Assembly (NCBI GenBank): GCA_947494695.1
Contig: CANLWB010000004.1
Coordinates: forward strand, 413,086-477,085
Direction: 5' to 3'
Source: an uncultured Flavobacteriaceae bacterium
GTDB taxonomy: Bacteria; Bacteroidota; Bacteroidia; Flavobacteriales; Flavobacteriaceae
Length of the DNA stretch: 64,000 nucleotides
In this document: one piece after another, positions 18,133-29,300 of the stretch
How the letters are laid out: the number at the start of each line of letters is the position of its first letter
Position numbering within the stretch: the first letter of the stretch is position 1
Made by a program: the position numbers and the translations under genes
Notes under the pieces: model-generated
Databases searched by the model: none
What the model saw: only the letters and a program-made list of their open reading frames with translations
What the model was told of the DNA's origin: nothing

Positions 18133-20629
18133 GACGAGTGAGCTTTACAGGAAATATTTAACCAAGGTTTTTTGGCTATGGATATTAATAATGATATCTG
18201 GAAATGCCATAGCACAGGACCTCGAACAATTAGGAAAAGCAAAACTTTTTAAGTTAACCGGGGGAGTGTCTGCAAACTCCATTTTTTATGAAGGCGATGC
18301 CAATAGAGAATCCTTTACTTATTTTTTTAATGGAAACATGAACTTAAATATTAGCAATGTGTATAATATACCGTTTTCATTTTCCTATTCGAACCAAAAG
18401 TTTAACAGCAGTAACCCGTTTTCATTTAATAGGTTAAGTATCCACCCTTCATACAAGTGGGCTACCGTTCATATTGGTGACGTGAATATGGCATTTTCAC
18501 CATATACGTTAAATGGGCATCAGTTTACAGGGTTTGGTTTTGATTTAACTCCTGCAGGTAAATGGAAGTTAAGCGCGATGTATGGACGATTATTGAAACA
18601 ATCTGAGTACAACCCTGAAGATCCAGAATCTTCACCAGCTTATAAACGAATGGGATATGGTTTTAAGGCAGGATACGACGATCAAAAAAGAAGCATCGCC
18701 CTTATTTTATTCAAAGCTAAAGATGATGAAAATTCTATTAAAGCCCCGGTTCCTGTAGAGCACGAATTACAGGCAAAAGAAAACGTGGTATTAAGTGTTG
18801 AAGGCGGTATAAAGATTTTTGACAAAGGAGAGATTAATATTGAAGCAGCGGCTTCCTCCATTACAGAAGACCTGAACGAAACTGATGAAGGCGCAGATAC
18901 AGGTTTGCTTGCCTCATTAATCGATACGAATGTTACAACATCTACCTATAAAGCCTATAATGTAGCGTTTAACTATCCGGTGGGAAGCGGATCTCTGGGC
19001 GTGGGCTACGAATATATTGATCCGGAATATCGAACCTTTGGAGCTTACTTTTTTAATAATGATTTAGAAAATTTTACAGTAAATGCCTATCAAAATATCT
19101 TTGATAATAAGGTAAACATAACAGTTAATGGTGGAATACAAAGGGATGATCTTAAGAACGCCAAAAGTTCTCAACTGCAAAGAGTGGTAACAGCCGTTAA
19201 TGTGAACTACAACGCTTCAGAAAAATTGGCGATATCAACGGCATATTCTAATTTTCAATCGTATACCAATATCAAAAATCAATTCGATCATATCAATGAA
19301 GTCTCTCAATTTGATAATCTAGACACATTAAATTTTCAGCAAATATCCCAGAATGCCAATATAAACATCAACTACTTACTCAAAAAATCAGAATCCAATA
19401 GTCAAAATATTTCTTTTACTGGATCTTTAAATAATGCAGTAAACAAACAACAAGGTCAAACCTTAGAAAATGGGACATCGAATTTTTACAATGGTAATAT
19501 TGCATATGCCTTGAGTTACCCCGAATCACAATTTTCTCTGTCTGGTTCTGTAAATATCACCTATAGCAAAATTGGAGCGTCTACCAGCACAACCTATGGT
19601 CCAATACTTTCAACAGGTAAGTCTTTTTTTGATAAATCACTTAGAACTTCTGGGTCTTTAAGTTATAACCAAAGCCATGTAGATGGCAAAAAGCAGTCTG
19701 AAGTAGCGAATCTCAGGCTAGGAGGGTATTATAGTTTAAAGAAAAAACACAATTTCAACCTCAATTTATTGACTCAATATAGAAAAAACAATAACGACCC
19801 ACAGGTCGAATTTACAGCCATTTTTGGCTATAACTACATTCTTGATAAAATTAAGGTACCGAAGATAAAATTACCCAGGAAAGCGAAAAAAGAAAAAAAG
19901 AAATCCTCTAAAAAAGAGAAAGGGCAATGGATAAGTTTTAGATATAGAGATTCTTTATATGAAGGAACGTTACCCCAGATTAACAATCAGTTATACAGTA
20001 TTCAACGTCATCCTCGGTTTAGCTTTATACCATCATATAAAAAGGATGAATTAAAAATGCTTCGTCTAATCGTTGCTCAAGAGAGCAATACTAGAGCATA
20101 CAGACCTAAAGCGATTAAATTTTTGAAAGAGCTATACAGCTACGAGGATTTTTTAGGTCAATACCTGGAGCTAATTTACAACACACTTCTAGAACTGAAA
20201 GTGGATATGTACCGTTTGGATGAAGCTTTTGAGGGCGCGTTTGTAAAAGCAAAAATAGCTGTCGACAATCACGAGTTATTTCAACTTCCTGAACAAGAAA
20301 GGGAAAATAAATCTACAGAACTACAGCATACATTTAATGATTTAAAATTCGAGGAGGAGGTGGCCTTAGATAAGCTTGTAGCCCATAGATGGATGTTAAA
20401 GTTCGTAGAAAAATATAGTACCCTTGAAGATTTACAGAAACCAGAAGAAATTCTTGCAGAAGTTATGGAAGCGGAGAAAGAAAACATTTTCCGAATGTGG
20501 GATAGAGATGAACCTAAATCAAAAGTCCAGTTATACATCATTACCAAGGTGATAGCGCATTATAATATAAAGTCCAAAAAATATACAGATAAAGATAAGT
20601 TTGAATTAAAATATATAAACAAAAGATAA
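18113..20629 (+). CDS. Outer-membrane beta-barrel protein with helical C-terminal extension
   Basis: 838 residues. A signal peptide with a hydrophobic core (VFWLWILIMISGNAIAQ) ends near residue 34. Residues ~45-590 are rich in alternating aromatic and polar residues with Ser/Asn turns (for example FSFSYSNQKFNSSNPF and SLSYNQSHVDGKK), typical of a large outer-membrane barrel. A basic linker (KLPRKAKKEKKKSSKKEKG) at about 582-605 then leads to a ~230-residue charged helical domain, presumably periplasmic. I recognise no family. It is the first of six same-strand genes for exported proteins; the next starts 2 bases after its stop. A plausible role is an outer-membrane anchor or conduit for the large surface proteins encoded downstream; this is an inference. 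Confidence 0.65.
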   Translation: MSITDFKTSELYRKYLTKVFWLWILIMISGNAIAQDLEQLGKAKLFKLTGGVSANSIFYEGDANRESFTYFFNGNMNLNISNVYNIPFSFSYSNQKFNSSNPFSFNRLSIHPSYKWATVHIGDVNMAFSPYTLNGHQFTGFGFDLTPAGKWKLSAMYGRLLKQSEYNPEDPESSPAYKRMGYGFKAGYDDQKRSIALILFKAKDDENSIKAPVPVEHELQAKENVVLSVEGGIKIFDKGEINIEAAASSITEDLNETDEGADTGLLASLIDTNVTTSTYKAYNVAFNYPVGSGSLGVGYEYIDPEYRTFGAYFFNNDLENFTVNAYQNIFDNKVNITVNGGIQRDDLKNAKSSQLQRVVTAVNVNYNASEKLAISTAYSNFQSYTNIKNQFDHINEVSQFDNLDTLNFQQISQNANININYLLKKSESNSQNISFTGSLNNAVNKQQGQTLENGTSNFYNGNIAYALSYPESQFSLSGSVNITYSKIGASTSTTYGPILSTGKSFFDKSLRTSGSLSYNQSHVDGKKQSEVANLRLGGYYSLKKKHNFNLNLLTQYRKNNNDPQVEFTAIFGYNYILDKIKVPKIKLPRKAKKEKKKSSKKEKGQWISFRYRDSLYEGTLPQINNQLYSIQRHPRFSFIPSYKKDELKMLRLIVAQESNTRAYRPKAIKFLKELYSYEDFLGQYLELIYNTLLELKVDMYRLDEAFEGAFVKAKIAVDNHELFQLPEQERENKSTELQHTFNDLKFEEEVALDKLVAHRWMLKFVEKYSTLEDLQKPEEILAEVMEAEKENIFRMWDRDEPKSKVQLYIITKVIAHYNIKSKKYTDKDKFELKYINKR

Positions 20630-20631
20630 TT

Positions 20632-23600
20632 ATGAGAAAGGTATTCATTACGCTCTGTAGCTTATTCGTTGGTTGCTTTTTTAGCATGGCACAACGGTTT
20701 CCTGTTCAGGTTATTCCTCAAATTAATTCACCATCTCCCGTAAATTTTTATAGCTACGCAGATGCAACTACTATTAATAGTCCAATTGGACTGCAACTTG
20801 CTCTAAATGATATTACCATTGTTAACAGACAAATAAGGTTAAAAGTTTATTTTGAAGGTAACGGGATTAATTTTCAGAGTAAAGATTTTGTTATAGGAGC
20901 AGACCCATTATTTGTTACCGGAGGGGTACCGTTAAGGCTTAATAATACCCAATTGGCTCCTTATTTTGAGTTTCAAAACATTGAGGGCATTAACCCCAAT
21001 GTTTACAGGAATACCATACCAGAAGGCAGTTATCAATTTTGTTTTGAAATATTTGATTATACTACAGGAAACCGTTTGTCGTCTAAAACCTGTAGAACCA
21101 CATTTGTTTTTAGTAATGAGCCTCCGCTATTAAACCTACCTCTTAACAGAAACAATATAACTCCTGGGGCGGTAGAGAATATTGTTTTTCAGTGGACTCC
21201 CAGACATATCAATGTTAGCAATGTAGAATACGAATTGAGTATTGTTGAAGTTTGGGATGAGTATGTAGACCCACAGACCGTTTTTCAAAGTGTGCCTCCT
21301 GTATTCCAGACCACAACAAGGGGGACGACATTTATCTATGGTCCCGGTCAGCCGTTACTGTTAAGTGATAAAAAATATGCATGGCGGGTAAAAGCAAAAG
21401 CGCTTCAAGGGGTCGAAGAAATAGGCTTGTTTCGTAATGAAGGGTATAGTGAAATTTTCTGGTTTACCAGAACAGAACCTTGTGGTGTTCCAAATTCGGT
21501 GACTGCACAACCACAAGGCACGTCTAAAATTAATGTGTATTGGGAAGAGAACCCTGCGATATACTCTGAATATATTATCCGTTATCGTGAAGCAAATAAA
21601 CCAGGAGCAGCATGGTTTACCATGAGGACCAATAGCGCCTGGGCGACTATTTGGCATTTAAAGCCGAGCACGACCTACGATTATCAGGTGGCTGCAAAAT
21701 GTAAATTCGAAGAAAGCGAATTTTCAGAAATTCAAAGGGTTACAACAGATACAGAAGAAGATGAAACCGCAGATTATAATTGCGGCATTGTCCCAGATAA
21801 TGTAGCCATTACAAATCGCGATCCACACCCGAGATTAAAAGCAGGAGATCGTATTACGGCTGGTGATTTCATTATTACGCTTACAGACATAACCAGCCAG
21901 TCTAGTGGCATCATCTCTGGAAAGGGGTTTGTACAAATTCCCTATTTAAAATACGCAAGGTTTGCTGTTGTATACGACAACGTTTTGGTGAATTCAGATA
22001 ATCAGTTGGCACAGGGCGAAATTGTTACGGTTAACGATGGCAAGTTTGGAGAAGGTGACGAAATAGTAGTAGATGTAGAGATAGATCCTAAAGAGACTGT
22101 GCATGGTGATCAAGGAGGTATTACAGAGGTAAGCGTTGACTTTGAAGTTGAAGAGATAAGAACCAACGAAAATGGCGGTATTGAAGTTATCGGTACCAAT
22201 GGAGAAGTAGGGAACTTACCTGGAGGAAAGGATACGGTTATTACAGATAGTAACGGGGATGTGTATACGGTTTCTGAAGATGGTAATGTAACCCAGGGTG
22301 AAATGGCTCCTGGTGGTCCCGTGGTTGCCGATAATGGTGGTTCTGGCGAGGCATCGCCAGGAGGGGGAGACGATATAGGTGTTCGGGTAGATTTTATAAA
22401 ATCTGGAGTCTATTCTTATGATGACGCACCTGAGGTGGAAAGCAATAAGCTTCTTGCAGAATACCCTACCACAAAACTGGGTAGCGATACGTATACAATT
22501 CCCTTTAAGGCCGTTTCAAAACTTCATGGTGATGATATAATAAAGGCTGTAGCACATGTAACAAATAGTGAATATAAAACGAATGATATTATTTTCAAAA
22601 CCAAAGAAGGTATTAAAATACCAGCAACCTGGGAGGGAGATGAAGCCGTTTTAAACTTAAAACAAACATTCGATTATGCCATACAGAACATTTTTGCAAC
22701 CATACCGTCCAAAGACGATCATACGAAACATAAAGTCGTTGGAACTTTTAATTTGGTTCATCTAAATTCTGCATTGTCAAATATAGAACTGGTTCTTATA
22801 CCAATTAATAACGCCAGCATATCCAATGGTGTAGCTGGACAGATTAATGATATTTATAACAAGTCCGGGGTAAACTTTAATATTAAAGTGGCTCCTCCCT
22901 TAGAATTACCAGATAAACTATGGAATGCTAATGGCCTTCTGGATGTAGGAGATAGCGGGCATTTATCGTATTACACAAGTGAGGAACGAAACATTATTGA
23001 TGCCTACAAAGCAGAAAACAATGTGAACTCCAGTACCTACTACCTTTTTGTTAGTGATCTTCCTGTTAGTAATGCCGAGGTAAATGGATTTATGCCTTTA
23101 AAGAGTCAGTTTGGTTTTGTATTTGGTTCTTCAAATCAGGCACGAATTGCAGCACACGAATTAGGACATGGTGTCTTTGGACTAGAGCATATATTCGAGA
23201 CCTATAGTACCCCAGAAGGTGCGACAAATTTTTTAATGGATTATGGCACAGGAACACGACTTGCCCATATGGATTGGAAAAAAATGTATGCTCCTGGGTT
23301 TAAACTGTATTGGTTTCAGGGGGATGAAGCAGGTGAAAGTAACAGTGACAAGAATGAAATAATCACTTCAAAAATCCGCAAATTACTTACGTATATTAAA
23401 GGTCAATACAATGCGCAAGATGAAACATTACCCTGGAGATCGTTGTTAAGAAACACCAAGAGAAATAATAGGAATAGAAGACTTTATGTGTCTTTAGAAA
23501 AAACATTTAAAGTTGATTTTGAAAATCAATCCCTAGCCTTTAAAGTAAAATCTCACCCGGGCAATGATTCAGAAAACCTTAAGATAATTCCTGGTCGTGA

Positions 23601-25260
23601 AAAATTACGAATTGAAACTAATATACTTAGGACTGATGTAGCTTATGAATTGGAGTTACATACAGAAACAGAGAAAATTGTTTTCGAATTTGATCACCAT
23701 GACGAACTTGAAACGTTCTGTAACGTGTTAAAGATAGGAAGGGAGCGCGTACATACTGTCCCCAATGAAAGTAAGTTTTCTAAGGAGGTCGTGGCGTATC
23801 TACAAGATAATTTCTTACCAGAGCAAATTCTTCCGGCATTTTGCGAAACGTTAGATTTATATCTGGCGGAAGCACCTTCAGACTTAATAAAACAGACTTC
23901 AGAGGAGGTGCTTTGGAAATATATGAAAGCACTGTTATATTCATATTGTACAGTGGATGATAAAGGCGTTTCAGAAGAAGCCATTTTGATAAACCTTTTA
24001 GAAGCTTTACAAAGTAAGGGAGCAGATGCTTTACTCGAAGGTTTGATTTCCAGAAAAGCGTTTAGTGGAGATTCCATGTTTAAGGCCTTGTATAAAAAAA
24101 TAGATAACTGGAATGGAGAAGAAAATTTCACAAAGTTTATAAATACCTTATATGGTATTTGGGCGAGTTCTTCCAAAAGTTCGGCCATTGCAGTCGATGA
24201 CATTCCTTATAAATCAAAAAAACAATGGGGGTTCTATTCTAGTCAATTTGGCGTTTCGCTGAATCAGGAATATACTCAGGTTACTCTAAAAACAACAAAA
24301 GGAAGAAGACATAAGATAAAACATTTTACTTATGGACCTTATCACATTTTTGATCCCATTTCACTCACAGAATATGACAAGGTTAAAGAGGTTGCCGGGA
24401 ACCTTCAGGTACCTTCTGTTAAAGTGCCTTTATTTATTATTGCCGGTATTGCTCAAAATCAGAATACACATAACACCAGTCGAACGGCGAACCTGACGCT
24501 CGATGCAGCGCTTACTTTTTCGGGTATTGGTAACGTGTCTAAGCTTAGGTATCTAAGGCAACTTGGTAAGCTTAAGGCAAAAGAATCCATGGAGCTTGTA
24601 AGTGGAATCTCGACGTCTATGGCTGTTGTTAATTTTATGCTAGAGTATTCAGGTAAGTGTAATGATAAAACAGCCTATTGTACAAAATTAAAGGAGTATT
24701 TATCGCTTGTAGAGGCATCACTTAGTCTAGGTACAAACTATGCGTTTTTGTTAAACCGCAAGTCAAAAGAGGTTTTAGAGGAGATAGAAAAGGGAAATCA
24801 TAATATAGATAATGCAGCAGAGCTGGAAGCTATCAAAAAAGAGTTGAAAGCTCTCGCCGGTCAGCCAGCCAGCACTATTTTAAAAGAATTACACCTTTTG
24901 AACAACACCGGTAAATTAGCATCTGTTCCAATAAAAGTTGCCGATGTCACACTTACCCTGTCTACAGTTTCCTTCTTGCTTAAGTATACAGACTGCCAGG
25001 AAGCATGGTGCAAAGAGACATTGCAATATTTAGGATATGTACAAAAAGCCATTGCAGCAAAAGGTGTAGCAGATAAGGCCATCGCTAAGGCTGCCGAAAT
25101 TCTGAATAAAAAAATACAAAAGGATGAAGGTGCCTTTGGAGATAAGAATAACAGGGGAAAAGTTCTAAAGGAATTACAAGGCGTCATTAAAACAATGTCA
25201 TCTTCCAGATTAAATAAGCTTAAGACCAAGCTTAAAAAAATAAGGCCTCATTGTAAATAA
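20632..25260 (+). CDS. TANFOR-domain, Fn3 and zincin-motif large secreted protein
   Basis: 1542 residues with a signal peptide ending MAQ. Residues ~20-170 match the TANFOR domain as I remember it (FPVQVIPQI, VTGGVPLRL, LAPYFEF, EGSYQFCFEIFDY, PPLLNLP). A second beta domain and an Fn3 domain (about 282-378, starting PCGVPNSVTAQP) follow. A metalloprotease-like core contains AAHELGHGVFGLEH, with H842-E-x-x-H846 and H853, and further on a Met-turn-like NFLMDYGTG. The last ~600 residues are helical and basic at the end, without a recognised domain. TANFOR proteins have been described as N-terminal carriers of polymorphic toxins in Bacteroidetes, with proteases that may release the C-terminal toxin. 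It lies 30 bases upstream of a secreted ADP-ribosyltransferase gene. Confidence 0.75.
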   Translation: MRKVFITLCSLFVGCFFSMAQRFPVQVIPQINSPSPVNFYSYADATTINSPIGLQLALNDITIVNRQIRLKVYFEGNGINFQSKDFVIGADPLFVTGGVPLRLNNTQLAPYFEFQNIEGINPNVYRNTIPEGSYQFCFEIFDYTTGNRLSSKTCRTTFVFSNEPPLLNLPLNRNNITPGAVENIVFQWTPRHINVSNVEYELSIVEVWDEYVDPQTVFQSVPPVFQTTTRGTTFIYGPGQPLLLSDKKYAWRVKAKALQGVEEIGLFRNEGYSEIFWFTRTEPCGVPNSVTAQPQGTSKINVYWEENPAIYSEYIIRYREANKPGAAWFTMRTNSAWATIWHLKPSTTYDYQVAAKCKFEESEFSEIQRVTTDTEEDETADYNCGIVPDNVAITNRDPHPRLKAGDRITAGDFIITLTDITSQSSGIISGKGFVQIPYLKYARFAVVYDNVLVNSDNQLAQGEIVTVNDGKFGEGDEIVVDVEIDPKETVHGDQGGITEVSVDFEVEEIRTNENGGIEVIGTNGEVGNLPGGKDTVITDSNGDVYTVSEDGNVTQGEMAPGGPVVADNGGSGEASPGGGDDIGVRVDFIKSGVYSYDDAPEVESNKLLAEYPTTKLGSDTYTIPFKAVSKLHGDDIIKAVAHVTNSEYKTNDIIFKTKEGIKIPATWEGDEAVLNLKQTFDYAIQNIFATIPSKDDHTKHKVVGTFNLVHLNSALSNIELVLIPINNASISNGVAGQINDIYNKSGVNFNIKVAPPLELPDKLWNANGLLDVGDSGHLSYYTSEERNIIDAYKAENNVNSSTYYLFVSDLPVSNAEVNGFMPLKSQFGFVFGSSNQARIAAHELGHGVFGLEHIFETYSTPEGATNFLMDYGTGTRLAHMDWKKMYAPGFKLYWFQGDEAGESNSDKNEIITSKIRKLLTYIKGQYNAQDETLPWRSLLRNTKRNNRNRRLYVSLEKTFKVDFENQSLAFKVKSHPGNDSENLKIIPGREKLRIETNILRTDVAYELELHTETEKIVFEFDHHDELETFCNVLKIGRERVHTVPNESKFSKEVVAYLQDNFLPEQILPAFCETLDLYLAEAPSDLIKQTSEEVLWKYMKALLYSYCTVDDKGVSEEAILINLLEALQSKGADALLEGLISRKAFSGDSMFKALYKKIDNWNGEENFTKFINTLYGIWASSSKSSAIAVDDIPYKSKKQWGFYSSQFGVSLNQEYTQVTLKTTKGRRHKIKHFTYGPYHIFDPISLTEYDKVKEVAGNLQVPSVKVPLFIIAGIAQNQNTHNTSRTANLTLDAALTFSGIGNVSKLRYLRQLGKLKAKESMELVSGISTSMAVVNFMLEYSGKCNDKTAYCTKLKEYLSLVEASLSLGTNYAFLLNRKSKEVLEEIEKGNHNIDNAAELEAIKKELKALAGQPASTILKELHLLNNTGKLASVPIKVADVTLTLSTVSFLLKYTDCQEAWCKETLQYLGYVQKAIAAKGVADKAIAKAAEILNKKIQKDEGAFGDKNNRGKVLKELQGVIKTMSSSRLNKLKTKLKKIRPHCK

Positions 25261-25290
25261 TAATATGGTAAATATAAACGAAGCATAGAT

Positions 25291-26235
25291 ATGATAATAT
25301 CCAAAATAAGAATCTTATTGTTTTTGATCCCTTCTTTAATAATAGGGATTCAGAATGTTAGGTCACAAGAAGACGATTGCCTGGTAGATATACTGGCATC
25401 CGAATTGCAAAAAACAAATTCAAATAAGTTGTATGATTATTTTGAAACCCATACAGAACGAAGGTTTGAAGCTTGGAAAGTATTGTTAAAAGCAGATCAG
25501 GAGACAAACCGCTTAAATTTAGAGAAACTTAAAGATGTCGAAGACTATTTAAGCTTCAAAAAATTAAGTGCAGAAGGTCTTATTGCTAAGGTTAAGGCCT
25601 CCGGATTAAATTATTCTGTCTGGAGGAGACAAGTAGAAGAAATTAGCCTATCTAAAATGCTTCAAAACGACAATTTTAAGGAGATCTACGAGAATTTTAA
25701 GAATAAATTAATCCATAGAAGGTTTGCCGAGCTGAAATTGGAAGAAGAAGCTATTCTTCATTTTTACACAAGAAAAACATACTACAAATTCAACAATGCC
25801 TTAAACAACAATTCAAAACGTGAAGACATCCTGGAGCTGGAACAATTGTTAAACAAAACGCTACATAAAATTTCGTCTTCACCGGCCACCTATAATAGAG
25901 GTATTGGGTATAAAGAAATAGAATATTTATTAAGTGTAGGTAAAGGCGGAACCGTTGTTTATAAGAACTTTTTATCAACCAGTTCTTCTCGAGAACTTGC
26001 TATGGAGTATGTGGTGAAAAATAAAGAAAAAACAGGAAAAGGAGCTTTGATTAAGGTCATTTCAAAGCATGGAAAATCCATAATAAAGTACTCTCAGGCC
26101 AATGAATCGGAGTTTCTTCACAAAAGTAAAACCGAATTTATAATTAAAGATATTGAAGTTGCAAAAGAAAGCTACAGCACAAATGAAGGTGTTGTGCCTA
26201 AGGGATATTACGTTTTTACCATTGAAGAAAAGTAA
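25291..26235 (+). CDS. Secreted mono-ADP-ribosyltransferase, probable toxin/effector
   Basis: 314 residues. An N-terminal hydrophobic signal (ILLFLIPSLIIGIQNVRSQ) indicates export. The last ~165 residues carry the R-S-E class ADP-ribosyltransferase landmarks in order: the opening helix EEEAILHFYT (Tyr159-Thr160), the NAD-binding Arg in YNRGIGY (Arg203), the strand FLSTSSS (Ser229-Thr230-Ser231) and the ExE loop NESEFL (Glu272-Ser-Glu274). The ExE arrangement is typical of arginine-modifying toxins. Residues 30-145 are a helical leader of unknown role. It lies between a TANFOR protein and a 1550-residue surface protein, so it probably acts outside the cell on another bacterium or a host. I saw no immunity protein or ADP-ribosyl hydrolase beside it. 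The target is unknown. Confidence 0.8.
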   Translation: MIISKIRILLFLIPSLIIGIQNVRSQEDDCLVDILASELQKTNSNKLYDYFETHTERRFEAWKVLLKADQETNRLNLEKLKDVEDYLSFKKLSAEGLIAKVKASGLNYSVWRRQVEEISLSKMLQNDNFKEIYENFKNKLIHRRFAELKLEEEAILHFYTRKTYYKFNNALNNNSKREDILELEQLLNKTLHKISSSPATYNRGIGYKEIEYLLSVGKGGTVVYKNFLSTSSSRELAMEYVVKNKEKTGKGALIKVISKHGKSIIKYSQANESEFLHKSKTEFIIKDIEVAKESYSTNEGVVPKGYYVFTIEEK

Positions 26236-26362
26236 ATCCCTACCTATAGCCATTAAAAAACCCTGTTTTCCGTGTATTGAGAAAAATCTTATCTGTATAA
26301 TATTGTACTACGATAACGCATATGTCTTGTGTATAGGGTAAGAGTTAAAGAAATTTCAAACT

Positions 26363-29300
26363 ATGAATAAGAGTAAAGTTTTGATAGTTAATAAAGTACG
26401 AGTATTTCTGGTCATAGCTCTAATGGTCGGTTCATTTGGCCAACTAATAGCAGAAACCAAAAAAGGTTTCGAAGGGCGTGCTATAAAAATGAGTAGCAAG
26501 ACTAAGGATTATAAAAATTCTAAAAAGGTTAAAAAAACAGCGTCGTCTGTAAAAACGTCCCGGAAGTTTAAATCCCTAGAGCAATACGATACGCCTGTTC
26601 CTTTAAAAGCGGTAAAACCTGTAAAAAAGAAAACAAAAGGCTTTCATTTTGATAGTGCTAGTGCTATCGAAAACCAAAAGTGGTTAGAGTTGGCACAAAG
26701 TACTTTTGCTAAGATCGAGAAGCTTCAAAACTATATCGACGTACTTAGTAGTGACAATTTATCGGAACTTCCGGTAGCTATTACTCCAAAAACTGTAAGC
26801 AATACCAAATACACTATAGGTATTGCCAAAGCCAGTTTTAAACCTTCTTATGCAGAATTAACGGCGTTTTTAAAAGTAGAAACAGCAAGAGGAACCTTAA
26901 TTTTAGGAGCACAGGATATTAAATTATCTCATGATGGTGGTATTGTAGGGGATGCAAAACTAAACTTGATATCTAAGTTTACCATTAACATTAATAAAGA
27001 AAAGATATTACTGACTCTTAATGGTAACTTTGCAGACCCGAAAACCTATGCAACTATGGATTGCAATGGTTTTAAAGAGTTGTTTATCGATGCCAATGTG
27101 TCTTTTCACAGTGATCTCATATTTCCCGTCAATAAAGACGGAAAGAAAATTGAGGCCAAACGCGTAGAAGGATCTTTTAAAACGCAGATAGCCGATTGGA
27201 ATGATTGGGTTGTTAATATATCGTTACCAGAATTTGGAGTAAAAGGACTGGAAGGCACGACTTTTAAATTAAATACAGCGGTACTGGATTTTAGTGATCT
27301 TAGAAATGATGAAGCTGTACCAGCAAATTATATCAATACGTATTATCCCAATACACCAAATTTATGGCGCGGTGTATATGTTGAAAGCTTAAAAATACTG
27401 TTGCCAAAAGCATTTAAGAAGCATAATAGAAACGAGAGAATGGCTTTCTCGGGTACAAAAATGATTATTGACGATGCGGGAGTCACCGGAACATTTGAAG
27501 GCGAAAATATTTTGTCCATTGATGAAGGTTCGGCTTCTAAATGGCAGTTCTCATTAGATTATTTTAAAGTCGGATTACAAAGAAATGCCATTATAGAAGG
27601 GGAATTTAACGGAGAAATGATTTTACCAGTGTCGAAAGTAGGCCGATTAAAGTATAATGCTTTTATCCAGCCAAACGAGTATACATTTCAGGTTTCCAAT
27701 ACAGAAGACTTAAATTTCGATGTTTGGAATGCCAAAGTTAACCTTACCCCAGATTCCTTTGTAGAAATGACGATTAAAGATGATAGCTTTAGACCTAAAG
27801 CACACTTAAATGGATCTGCAGGCATTGTCTCTGGGCTTAAAAAGGGCACGTCCTCACCGGGTGATGAAACTGTTAATTTTAAAGGGATTGTCTTTGAGAA
27901 AATGGTCATTCAGACGGAATCTCCCAAGTTTGCCGTGGAATATTTTGGGTATAAAGGGAAACAAAAACTAGCTAATTTTCCGGTAAGTTTAAATGAGGTC
28001 GGACTACGATTAAAAGGAGAACAGGCCGAGTTGGTTATCGATTTCAGTGTGAATCTTACATCTGAGAGTGACGGCGGAAACGGTGGCGGATGTAGACTGG
28101 CCATAAAGGCGAAATTAGAAGATGATCAAGGTCGGGAAAAATGGATGTACGATGGGATTGATATAGAACGACTCAACGTTCAGATGGAAGTCGCAGGCTT
28201 GGAACTCAAGGGGGCTATTTTTATATTCGAAGATGACCCTGTATATGGAAAGGGCTTTGCGGGAGCAGTTGGCGCAAAGTTTTCTATGGGGATGCAACTT
28301 GAAGTTGAAGCCAAGGCGCTTTTTGGTCGTACAGATACGTTTCGCTACTGGTATGCAGATGCAGGGGTAACCCTACCTATGCCGGTTCCCATTTTTACCG
28401 GATTTGCTATCAATTACTTTGGAGGAGGATTTCATAATCGAATGAAAATGGCTGGAATGGATAGAAACCCAAACGGAGCTTACGAAAATATTGGGACTTC
28501 AATTTCGGGAGTCATTTACGAGCCCAATGAAGACAACAGTTTTGGGATGAAAGCAAGTGTCGGGGTTATCACCCAAAATTCTGAAGAGTTATTTAATGCT
28601 ACTTTAGAGTTTGGAATGTCTTTCCGCAGATCGGGTGGGTTAGAAGACATTTATTTTAAAGGAGAAGGAAACCTCATTTCCAGTATTCCAAATAACTTTT
28701 ATCAAAGATTAACAGATAAGCTAGGAGCTATTTCTGAAGGTGCAGATACCGTATTGGCATCATATCAACCCGAAGGGCGTATAGCTGCCAACGTTTTTAT
28801 AAAACATGATTTTACGAATAGCGTCTTCCATGCAACTTCAGAACTGTATATTAATTTAGGTTTTCTAAAAGGCAGCGGACCTAATGGTAGAGCTGGGTGG
28901 TTGGATTTTTATGTCGCTCCAGAGACTTGGCACCTCCTCGTTGGAACCCCAGAAGATCCTATTGCGACCAAAATGAATGTAGGACTCCTGAAACAGGAAA
29001 CTCAATCGTATTTTATGACAGGGCAAGATTTACCAGGGAGTCCACCACCACCTGTTATGGTAGCAAAAATACTTGGAGCAGATGCGGCAAAATTAAACTA
29101 TACCAGAGACCTTAATAAATTGAACTCAGGAAGAGGAATGGCCATGGGGATGCATTGGGCCATGTCCACCGGAGATCTACGATTCTTGATTTTCTATGCC
29201 CGTTTTGATGCTGGATTTGGTTTTGATATCATGTTAAAAGATTATGGAGAGGCACATTGCAAAGGTGCTTCAGGGCCTATTGGTATGGACGGCTGGTATG

